A DNA stretch of 64,000 nt from Streptomyces mirabilis (GTDB taxonomy: Bacteria > Actinomycetota > Actinomycetes > Streptomycetales > Streptomycetaceae). The position numbers and the translations under genes are program-made. Under the pieces are notes generated by a model. The model made no database searches. It was not told the origin of the DNA and saw only the letters and a program-made list of their open reading frames with translations. The stretch is taken from NCBI RefSeq assembly GCF_018310535.1, contig NZ_CP074102.1:7874001-7938000 (forward strand), given 5' to 3'. Below, in pieces: positions 44,934 to 52,149 of the stretch (position 1 is its first letter; each line of letters begins with the position of its first letter).

Positions 44934-45509
44934 TCAGACTCCGACGCCGAAGTCGGAGGCGATCCCGGACAGACCCGAGGCGTACCCCTGGCCCACCGCG
45001 CGGAACTTCCACTCCGCGCCGTTGCGGTACAACTCGCCGAAGATCATCGCGGTTTCGGACGCGGCGTCCTCCGACAGGTCGTAGCGCGCGAGTTCGGTGC
45101 CGCCGGCCTGGTTGACGACGCGGATGAACGCGTTGCGGACCTGGCCGAAGCTCTGTCCGCGCGCGTCGGCGTCATGGATCGAGACCGGGAACACGATCTT
45201 GGCGACCTCGGCCGGTACGCCGGCCAGGTTCACCTTGATGGACTCGTCGTCGCCCTCGCCCTCACCGGTCAGGTTGTCGCCGGTGTGCTCGACCGAACCG
45301 TCCGGGCTCTTCAGGTTGTTGTAGAAGACGAAGTGCTGGTCCGAGAGGACCTTGCCCGACTCGTCGACCAGCAGCGCGGACGCGTCGAGGTCGTAGTCGG
45401 TGCCCGTCGTGGTCCGCACGTCCCAGCCCAGACCGACGAGGACCGCGGTCAGGCCCGGCGCCTCCTTGCTGAGCGAGACATTGCCGCCTTTGGACAGGGA
45501 AACTCCCAC
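44934..45509 (-). CDS. terD: TerD-family stress protein
   Basis: A 191-residue calcium-binding protein of the TerD/TerE/CABP type. It has the N-terminal [20 protein letters not shown], the Ca-binding loop [12 protein letters not shown], and [28 protein letters not shown]. Length and motifs are those of the single-domain family. Streptomyces carry many paralogues, used in cell-surface stress and differentiation; none of the other ter genes are here, so tellurite resistance cannot be inferred. A short dyad CTACA-TCAC-TGTAG lies 72 bp upstream. Confidence 0.94.
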   Translation of the reverse strand: MGVSLSKGGNVSLSKEAPGLTAVLVGLGWDVRTTTGTDYDLDASALLVDESGKVLSDQHFVFYNNLKSPDGSVEHTGDNLTGEGEGDDESIKVNLAGVPAEVAKIVFPVSIHDADARGQSFGQVRNAFIRVVNQAGGTELARYDLSEDAASETAMIFGELYRNGAEWKFRAVGQGYASGLSGIASDFGVGV

Positions 45510-45580
45510 GCTGCTCTCCTCCGTGCTGCCGTCGGCCGGGCGAGTGGACGCCCGGCACTGGATGGATCGACACCAAAAAA

Positions 45581-45594
45581 CTACATCACTGTAG
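45581..45594. promoter_or_regulatory. Short dyad in the terD upstream region
   Basis: CTACA (45581-45585) and TGTAG (45590-45594) flank TCAC, 72 bp before the terD start. It resembles half of the longer TACA-N3-TGTA dyads at 51678 and 56609 but has a 4-nt spacer. Confidence 0.4.
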
Positions 45595-46245
45595 AAATAG
45601 AGCGGGAGTTGCCAGCCGAAACTCGTCGGTCCCAGGTGCTGCTCGCCGCGGTGCCGGGCGTGACCAGGCCCGTTTCGTACGCCGTGACGACCGCCTGGAC
45701 GCGGTCGCGCAGGCCGGGTTCGGCGAGGATGGGGGCCACATGGGTCTTGACCGTCGCCTCGGCCAGGTGGAGGTGGGCGGCGAGTTCGGCGTTGCTCAAC
45801 CCCTGTGCGAGCAGACGCAGGACTTCGAGCTCGCGCGGGGTCAACGGGGCCAGGTCACGATGGAGCACGGCCGTCTCGGGAGACCGGCGGGCATGACGCT
45901 CGACCAGGCGACGGGTGATCGTCGGGGCCAGGAGGGCGTCACCGGAGCGGACCAGGCGGACGGCGGAGAGCAGGTGTTCGGGGGTGACGTCCTTGAGGAG
46001 GAACCCGCTGGCCCCGGCGGACAGCGCCGCGTACACCAGGTCGTCGAGGTCGAAAGTCGTGAGGATGATCACGCGGGGCGGGTCGGACGTGCCGGTCAGG
46101 ATGCGGCGGGTGGCCTCCAGGCCGTCCAGTCCCGGCATCCAAGATGTCCATCAGCACCAGGTGGGGGCGGGCGCGGCGGACCGCCTCCACGGCTTCGGCG
46201 CCGTCGGCCGCCACCGCGACCACGTCGATGCCGTCGGCCATGAGG
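45581..46245 (-). pseudogene. Broken NarL/LuxR-type response regulator
   Basis: Remnant of a two-component regulator. From 46245 down, one frame reads [32 protein letters not shown] and then leaves the family. From 46138 down, the next frame continues [31 protein letters not shown] and the Lux[40 protein letters not shown]. One extra base near 46137-46142 (TTGG where a three-base codon is expected) explains the shift. The first 35 or so residues, with the acidic pocket, are missing because the sequence runs into a permease fragment. Compare the intact regulator at 58733. The C terminus also reads past the usual end into the terD promoter. Confidence 0.82.
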
Positions 46246-46533
46246 ACGACGCCGCGGCAGACCGTCGTCATGGTCGTCACCTCGGTCGCCATGACCGGAC
46301 TCATCGGCGGCGGTGTCGGAGTGCCGCTCGGCGTCGCCCTGAACGGCTGGATCGTGCCGGCCATGGGGCACAGCGCAAGGCTGAACCTGCCCGAGTCCGT
46401 CATCGCCGTCTACCGCACGACCGAACTGATCCTGCTCGCCCTCGGCGGGCTGCTGATCGCCGTCCTGGGCGCGCTGCTGCCGGCGGGCTGGACCGCCCGG
46501 ACCCGCGGTGCCGTCGCCCTGCGCACGGAATAG
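46240..46533 (+). pseudogene. 3' remnant of an FtsX-like ABC transporter permease
   Basis: About 95 codons match the end of MacB/FtsX-type permeases: [40 protein letters not shown], then a last membrane helix [22 protein letters not shown] and the terminal [10 protein letters not shown]. Everything upstream, including the other helices and the large periplasmic domain, is absent, and the sequence abuts the broken response regulator on the other strand. An internal ATG at 46261 could start a short peptide, but no function is expected. Confidence 0.8.
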
Positions 46534-46697
46534 CGGCGGAACAGGAGGGGAACAGGAACGGAAGGGGGACGGAAGGGGGAACCGGGAGCCGTCCGATCCG
46601 AGCCCATGGTTGTACTGTTGCGCAAAGCGGCAATCTTCAAGTGGGTGACGACCAGTGGTGCGCGCCCTCGACCGAAGCGAAGAAAGGCGGGCGCACG

Positions 46698-46976
46698 ATG
46701 CTCCGCAACGGACTGGAACCCTGGCACCTGCTGATCGTGGCGATCGTGCTCATCGTGCTGTTCGGCTCGAAGAAGCTGCCGGACACCGCCCGTGCGCTGG
46801 GCAAGTCGATGCGCATCCTCAAGAGCGAGACCAAGGCGATGAAGGACGAGAACCCCGCGTCCGCCGCCACCGCCGAACAGGGCACCGCTCCGGTGACCCC
46901 CACGGCGATCATCAAGAACTCCGCCGAGCAGACCGCCCCGCGCGCGACGACCGAGGCTCCGAGCGCCGCGCACTGA
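46698..46976 (+). CDS. tatA: Sec-independent translocase subunit TatA
   Basis: A 92-residue TatA/TatE-type pore component. The single N-terminal membrane helix [39 protein letters not shown] shows the FGxKKLP hinge and amphipathic helix of the family. The tail after residue 45 is Ala/Thr-rich and disordered. The start is the ATG at 46698 behind GAAAGGCGG. No tatB or tatC is adjacent, so this is probably an additional TatA copy. EfeB, 8 kb away, needs the Tat pathway. Confidence 0.93.
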   Translation: MLRNGLEPWHLLIVAIVLIVLFGSKKLPDTARALGKSMRILKSETKAMKDENPASAATAEQGTAPVTPTAIIKNSAEQTAPRATTEAPSAAH

Positions 46977-46985
46977 GCCCACGGG

Positions 46986-47027
46986 GTCCGTGTCCGGGGG
47001 CGGCGCACACCGCCTCCGGACACGGAC
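46986..47027. terminator. Strong bidirectional terminator between tatA and spo0M
   Basis: 18-bp stem, 46986-47003 with 47010-47027, all Watson-Crick except one G-T pair, loop CGCACA. It lies exactly between two convergent genes. Confidence 0.9.
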
Positions 47028-47039
47028 GCGCCTGAGCAC

Positions 47040-48074
47040 TCAGTCCTCTTCGCCGCCTTCGTCGTCGTCGCCCTCGAAGAAGTCGCCCACCTCGTCGACG
47101 ACTTCGGCCGCGACCAGGCCGCCGGCCACTCCCACCGCGAGTCCCGCCGCGCCGGCCGCGACCGCGGTACCGACGCCGGGCCCGGAGCGGTGGCCCTCAT
47201 GGCCCGACTCATGGCCGGACCCATGGGCCGAGTGATGCCCGTACGCGCTTGCGGCGGCATACGGATCGGCGTGGCCGTACGTGGCGTGGGAGCCGTACGA
47301 CGCCCGGTGTTCGACCAACTGCCTGATCCAGCCGTCGACTTCGCTGTTCCAGTCGCGGGCTTCGACATCGTGATGGCCCACCGTGAAGCGGGTGAGGGCG
47401 TCCTGCCCGGACTCGAAGAGCCCGCCGCGCTTGTCGGCCTCCAGGACGATCTCGATGCCGGCCGGGGTGGCGAGGAAGGTCAGCTCGATCTCGTTGACCA
47501 CGTGCGCGTACTGCGGTGCGGGCGTCAGCTCGATCTCCTGGTAGAAGGGCAACTGCTGCCCCGTGCCCCCGATGTGGCCGTATTCGAGATCGGCGGACTT
47601 GAAGCCGAAGCCCAGCTGCCCCAGCGCCTCCAGGACCGCTTCCTGGACCGGCAGCGGACGCACCGCGAGCGGATCCAGGTCACCCTTGTCCCTCGCACCG
47701 GCCACCGCGAGCTCGGTGCGCACGCCGAGGACGATGCCCAGCGGCTGCCCGTACAGCTCGCTGACCGGTGTCTCCCACGGCAGGGACACCCGGAACGGAA
47801 CGCTGTACCGCTCCTCCTCGGCGAGGCGGAAACCGCCGCCGACCGTGAACCGCTCGAAGACGACGGCGCCCTCGCTCTCCCCGTCCTCGTGCTCGGCCTC
47901 CACCCGGGCGATCAACTCGAGCCCGATGTGCTCGATCTCCACGTCCGCGCTGCCACCCTGGAGATGAACCTGCCCGGACAGCACCCCGCCGGGCGCCACC
48001 GCGCCGCCGTCGAGAACCGTGTCCACCGAGGGGCCGCCTGCACCCATCGCCCCGAGCAGCCGTTTGAACACCAT
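47040..48074 (-). CDS. spo0M: Spo0M-family sporulation-control protein
   Basis: A 344-residue protein with the arrestin-like Spo0M fold in residues 1-240: MVFKRLLGAMGAGGPSVDTVL, VHLQGGSADVEIEHIGLELIARVE, FRVSLPWETPVSELYG and LTRFTVGHHDVEARDW. B. subtilis Spo0M influences sporulation and division. Here a C-terminal extension of about 80 residues holds a His/Gly/Ser/Tyr-rich stretch (HGSGHESGHEGH), a Gly/Ala/Val-rich hydrophobic helix with GVAGGLVAAEVV, and an acidic end (EGDDDEGGEED). The helix might insert in membrane; the His-rich part might bind metal. Confidence 0.9.
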   Translation of the reverse strand: MVFKRLLGAMGAGGPSVDTVLDGGAVAPGGVLSGQVHLQGGSADVEIEHIGLELIARVEAEHEDGESEGAVVFERFTVGGGFRLAEEERYSVPFRVSLPWETPVSELYGQPLGIVLGVRTELAVAGARDKGDLDPLAVRPLPVQEAVLEALGQLGFGFKSADLEYGHIGGTGQQLPFYQEIELTPAPQYAHVVNEIELTFLATPAGIEIVLEADKRGGLFESGQDALTRFTVGHHDVEARDWNSEVDGWIRQLVEHRASYGSHATYGHADPYAAASAYGHHSAHGSGHESGHEGHRSGPGVGTAVAAGAAGLAVGVAGGLVAAEVVDEVGDFFEGDDDEGGEED

Positions 48075-48202
48075 GTCGGTGTGGCTCCTTCACTGATCGC
48101 ACTCATCGTTTCGAACCGGCTCGGAGCGAGCCCCGAACCGGTGTTGTCAGAACTGACGGCATCGGTAAAGAAGTTCCCAAGTCACCTGGATGGAGGCATC
48201 TT

Positions 48203-49606
48203 TCACGACCTCGTGCGCCCGAAGCAGCGCTCCAGCTCGGCCAGGTCGTAGAACGCGCTGCCCTTCGCCACGGGCGCGCAGCCCGCCTTGAACGCGGTCT
48301 CCTTCTCGTTGTAGAGCATCCGCACCAGGTAGGTGTCGCCCTTGCGGAACACGTCCCACTGGATGTTCGCGGCCATCGGAGCCACCGAGCCGCCCCGCCA
48401 GGGGTTGTCCGCATAGGTGTACGGCTGAGTCGTCGTCACCGGCTTCGTGCTGCCCGGCAGCCGCATGAGAGCGGCGAGCGGAATGATCTCCTCGGCGTGG
48501 GTGAAACGCAGCTCCGCGCCGAGGTCGCTGGTTTTGTCGCGCTTGGCCTCGGCCTTCTTGAAGAAGTCGTCGAGCAGGACGTCCGCCATCTTGTACGTGA
48601 TGTCACTGTCCGTGAAACCCGGTCCCTTCTCGTAGAAGTCCTCGGCGTCGCTGAGATAGGCGAACCAGGCGGCGTCGCGCGGGGCGAGGTAGCGCTCCAG
48701 GTGCCGGCTGCCCTCGTCGGCCATGGCCGGGGCGATGCTGTACAGGTTGTAGACCGCCTGGGCCGCGTCCACCTCGCTGCCGATGGAGGCGAACTCCCCG
48801 GCCGAGATCCGCCGGACGAAGGCCGGGGTGAAGATCCTCCTCAGGATGTCGCGGGCCGCGCGGTGGGTGGCCGGCTGCTCGGTGATGCTCTTGAGGGTGG
48901 TGGCCAGCCGCTGGTCGTGGGCGATGTAGTCGCGGTAGGCGGCGCCGCCCGGGGACTTGTGGAAGTAGAGCAGGTCGGGGTCGGTGCGCGCCGGGCCGAT
49001 GAGGGGACCGAGGGCCGGGTCGGCGTCGGCGAGGGCCGAGGCGAAGAGGGCGCCGCTGTCGACGGCGCGGCCCTGGCCCGAGCTGACCACGTCGATCGGC
49101 TCGGAGTCCTTGGCGATCCGTGTGAACAGTCCGGGCAGCCGCTGCGCCATGCGGGCCGCCGTGCCCTGGATCTCCCGCTTTCCCCGGCCGCTGAGGTTGC
49201 CGTATCCGACCTTCTCCATCGCCGCCAGCAGCGAGCGCACCTGCGGGCCGAACTCCGCACCGGCGCGGGTGAGTTCACCTTCGCTCTCGGCCTTTTCCCA
49301 CAGCTGGAGGGTCAGTTCGCCGTCCTCGCCGCTCGTCGCCGCGCGTGAACCGTGCCGGGACACGTTCTCGGTGAACACCGGGACGAACCCCTTCGGTGCC
49401 CGCTGGTACGTACGGGCGTCCTGCTGCGGCGCGTACGGCGCCTTCGTCCCGTAACTGCCCGACGCACCGCCCGCCGCCCGCGCCGGGAGCGGGGACAGGA
49501 GGAGGACGGAGAGCGCGGAGAGGGTGAGGGCCAGGGCGGGGGCGGCCGCGATGCGTTTCATGAGGGCGTCGATTCGTCCGGGGGCGGGCTCGGTGATCGG
49601 CCGCAT
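48203..49606 (-). CDS. Secreted histidine-type phosphatase (MINPP-like)
   Basis: A 467-residue exported enzyme of the histidine acid phosphatase branch. A signal peptide spans about residues 16-46 (MKRIAAAPALALTLSALSVLLLSPLPARAAGG). The active site is VSRHGSRAATS and the proton donor motif is FTHAEEIIPLAAL; HAE rather than HD is the pattern of multiple inositol polyphosphate phosphatases. Phytate or another phosphoester is a likely substrate. The ATG at 49606 follows GGAAAC; the ATG at 49561 starts directly at the signal peptide but lacks a site, so the start is uncertain. Confidence 0.88.
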   Translation of the reverse strand: MRPITEPAPGRIDALMKRIAAAPALALTLSALSVLLLSPLPARAAGGASGSYGTKAPYAPQQDARTYQRAPKGFVPVFTENVSRHGSRAATSGEDGELTLQLWEKAESEGELTRAGAEFGPQVRSLLAAMEKVGYGNLSGRGKREIQGTAARMAQRLPGLFTRIAKDSEPIDVVSSGQGRAVDSGALFASALADADPALGPLIGPARTDPDLLYFHKSPGGAAYRDYIAHDQRLATTLKSITEQPATHRAARDILRRIFTPAFVRRISAGEFASIGSEVDAAQAVYNLYSIAPAMADEGSRHLERYLAPRDAAWFAYLSDAEDFYEKGPGFTDSDITYKMADVLLDDFFKKAEAKRDKTSDLGAELRFTHAEEIIPLAALMRLPGSTKPVTTTQPYTYADNPWRGGSVAPMAANIQWDVFRKGDTYLVRMLYNEKETAFKAGCAPVAKGSAFYDLAELERCFGRTRS

Positions 49607-49699
49607 CGTTTCCGGACGACGTGAACGTCGGGTGGCTGTGACATGGCGGGCGCCGGGTGCGCGTGCCCCGGCGCCCGTACCTCGAACTGACCCGACGGG

Positions 49700-51583
49700 T
49701 TACCTGGTTGACGAGGCGTTGGTCGAAGAACCCCTCTGCTGTCCGGGAACCTGCCCGCTCCCGTGCGGGGGTTGTGAGCGTCCTCCCGGCCTGCGCAGGA
49801 GTGGGCGTCGGCCGAGCGCGGGCAGGGCGGGCGGGGTGAGGAAGCCCTCCGCGCGGGCGGCGGCGATCCCGATGCGGGGGAGGTCGCTGCTCTTCTCGAA
49901 CAGGAGGTAACGGGGTTCCCAGACGGGCCGGTACTTGGCGTTGGCCCGGTAGAGGGACTCGAGTTGCCACCAGCGGGAGAGGAACGTCAGCACCGCGCAC
50001 CACAGACGCAGCACGGGTCCGGCCCCCAGCCGGGAGCCGCGCTCGAAGACGGAACGGAACATGGCGAAGTTCAGCGAGACCCGCTGCACCCCGATCTCCT
50101 CGGCGCGCAGCAGGAGTTCGATGACCATGAACTCCATGAGGCCGTTCTCGGAGTCGCGGTCCCGGCGCATCAGGTCGAGCGACAGCCCCTTGTCGCCCCA
50201 CGGTACGAAGCTCAGTACGGCCCGTGGTTCGTCCTGGCTGTCGCGGCACTCCAGCATCACGCACCGGCCGTCGCCCGGGTCGCCGAGCCGGCCGAGCGCC
50301 ATGGAGAACCCACGCTCGGTCTCGCCGTCCCGCCAGTGGTCCGCCTTGTCGATGAGGGTGGCCATGTCGGCCTCGGAGATGTCGCCGTGGCGGCGGATGC
50401 CGACGGTGTACCCGGCCCGGCGGATGCGGTTGTGCGCCTGGCGCACTCCGCGCATCGCGCGCCCTTCGAGGGTGAAGTCGGCGAGATCCACGATGGCTTC
50501 GTCGCCGAGTTCGAGGGCGTCGAGGCCGTGCCGGGCGTAGATGGTGCCTGCCTCCTCGCCGGCGCCCGTCACAGCGGGCGTCCAGGCGTGCCGTCGCGCC
50601 TCGTGCAGCCATGCCTCGATCGCGCCGGGCCAGGCCTCGGGGTCGCCGATCGGGTCGCCGGAGGCCAGGGTCACTCCGCCGACCACCCGGTAGGTGATCG
50701 CCGCCTTGCCGCTCGGGGACCACATGACGGCCTTGTCGCGGCGCAGCGCGAAGTAGCCCAGCGAGTCCCGTTCACCGTGTTTGGCGAGAAGGTCGCGCAG
50801 ACGTCGCTCGTCGTCCTCGCCGAGGAGCTCCCGCCCGCGCGGCGCACGGAAGCAGGCATAGAGCACGAGCAGGAAGGACGCCGCGATCAGGATGTTGACG
50901 ATCACGTCCACCCAGCGGGGCGCGACCACCGAGTCGAGGCGGTCGGCGAGCGGGCCGACGCTGACCCCACGCAGCAGCGTGTACGCGATCCGGTCGCTCA
51001 GCGGCGCCCCGGACACCTTGTTGGTGGCGCTCACCAGCAGTGTTCCGAGGGTGCCACTGACCAGGAAGCCACCGGCGCCGACGGCCAGCGCCAGCCGGGG
51101 GTTGGAGCGGTCCCCGACGGCCTGGAACTCCCTTCGCCCCACCAGCAGCGCGACGACGAAGAGCCCGGTGAACAGGGTCGAGAACCAGTTGAAGCCGTGC
51201 CGTCGGAACTGCTCCTGCGTGAGGGCCAGGACGTACAGCCCGAAGAGCGGTCCCGCCAGCAGCATGTTGAAGATCCACGCGGCCCGTTTGCGGCGCCGCA
51301 TCACCAGGGCCAGGAACAGCGCCAGCGCCGCCGAGACCAGCCCGGCGGTGGCCAGGTACGGGGTGAAGAACTCACCTCCGTTGTGCTCGTGCACCTCTTC
51401 CCGGAACGGCAGCGACGTGACCGCCACCACGTTGAGCAGCGCGAGCAGTCGCAGGTACCAGACAGTGGCCGCGGCCGCCCGTGGTCGCAGCCGGGCGCCG
51501 ATGGCCGACCGTCCGCTCGGGTCCGGCCGGCGCGACTTCGAGTTCCTCTGTTCCGGGACGAGTACTGGCTGTTGTGCAGACAC
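49700..51583 (-). CDS. MprF-like membrane protein (DUF2156 / phosphatidylglycerol lysyltransferase domain)
   Basis: A 627-residue protein. The N-terminal part has about six membrane helices between residues 38 and 250. The C-terminal domain (about 270-590) is the GNAT-like DUF2156 fold: RRDKAVMWSPSGKAAITYRVVGGVTLASGDPIGDPEAWPGAIEAWL, MRGVRQAHNRIRRAGYTV, LSFVPWGDKGLSLDLMRRDRDSENGLMEFMV and YRPVWEPRYLLFE. Relatives transfer lysine or other amino acids from tRNA to phosphatidylglycerol and give resistance to cationic peptides. The start is the GTG at 51583. A dyad shared with the gene at 55862 lies about 95 bp upstream. Confidence 0.88.
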   Translation of the reverse strand: MSAQQPVLVPEQRNSKSRRPDPSGRSAIGARLRPRAAAATVWYLRLLALLNVVAVTSLPFREEVHEHNGGEFFTPYLATAGLVSAALALFLALVMRRRKRAAWIFNMLLAGPLFGLYVLALTQEQFRRHGFNWFSTLFTGLFVVALLVGRREFQAVGDRSNPRLALAVGAGGFLVSGTLGTLLVSATNKVSGAPLSDRIAYTLLRGVSVGPLADRLDSVVAPRWVDVIVNILIAASFLLVLYACFRAPRGRELLGEDDERRLRDLLAKHGERDSLGYFALRRDKAVMWSPSGKAAITYRVVGGVTLASGDPIGDPEAWPGAIEAWLHEARRHAWTPAVTGAGEEAGTIYARHGLDALELGDEAIVDLADFTLEGRAMRGVRQAHNRIRRAGYTVGIRRHGDISEADMATLIDKADHWRDGETERGFSMALGRLGDPGDGRCVMLECRDSQDEPRAVLSFVPWGDKGLSLDLMRRDRDSENGLMEFMVIELLLRAEEIGVQRVSLNFAMFRSVFERGSRLGAGPVLRLWCAVLTFLSRWWQLESLYRANAKYRPVWEPRYLLFEKSSDLPRIGIAAARAEGFLTPPALPALGRRPLLRRPGGRSQPPHGSGQVPGQQRGSSTNASSTR

Positions 51584-51677
51584 CGTGGAGCATCACCTTG
51601 GGGAGAGGGCGGTGGGGGAGAGCTGCGGGAGCGGGGGCGGGGAACTCTGTGTGTTCCCTGAGAAGGGCAGGGCGGGG

Positions 51678-51700
51678 AAACCCTACATGCTGTAAGGAAA
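51678..51700. promoter_or_regulatory. Dyad AAACCCTACA-TGC-TGTAAGGAAA upstream of the mprF-like gene
   Basis: The left arm is identical to that of the dyad at 56609, and the right arm keeps TGTA and GG of TGTAGGGTTT. Centre 3 nt. It lies 95-117 bp before the GTG at 51583, a plausible operator position. Confidence 0.55.
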
Positions 51701-52065
51701 AGGTGAGTTGTGGTCACGGTGAGGATTGCCGCCGAGGGTCTTAACGAGCGGCGGTCAGTGGTGTTGCGGGGAAAGACTGCCTGGTCCCGGCGGTGTCGCG
51801 GGGTAAGGGGCTGGTAAGAATCGAAGCACGGACAGAATGTCCGTGGCGGGGGCGCGGCCGCGCCGACGGGCCGTCGCCGTGCGCCCCGCGAATCGACGCG
51901 GACGCCTGGGCTCTTGCCTTCCGCTCTCGCGTTACCGCAGCTCAGGGGCGTGATGCCTGCCTCGCGTGGCCCCCGCGCCGACTGATCGGCCGATCCGCCC
52001 TCGATGCTGCCGACCCGGGCCCGGTGTGCGGTCCGCGTCCGCTGTGTCGCGATTTGCGCGCTCTC

Positions 52066-52095
52066 TTGACCGTTAGTTAGGCATGCCTACACTAA
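52066..52095 (+). promoter_or_regulatory. Promoter with iron-box-like operator for efeUO-efeB
   Basis: TTGACC (52066) and TACACT (52088) are spaced 16 bp and fit a -35/-10 pair. Overlapping them, TTAGTTAGGCA and TGCCTACACTAA (52073-52095) form a dyad resembling the DtxR/IdeR/DmdR iron box. This fits iron-dependent repression of the downstream iron-uptake genes. Confidence 0.78.
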
Positions 52096-52149
52096 GCCCC
52101 GCCCTTGGCCGTCCGGCCTGGTATTTGCTGCATCGGAGAGAGGCCCGAG

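Larger units (their letters stand above)
51584..52149. other. 566-bp intergenic region between divergent mprF-like and efeUO
   Basis: It holds the AAACCCTACA-type dyad at 51678-51700 on the mprF side and the iron-box promoter at 52066-52095 on the efeUO side. Between 51701 and 52060 I see no gene, only GC-rich sequence. Confidence 0.6.

Noticed and set aside
44934..45509. Tellurite resistance cluster
   Set aside because: Only one terD-type gene is present; single TerD paralogues are common in Streptomyces.
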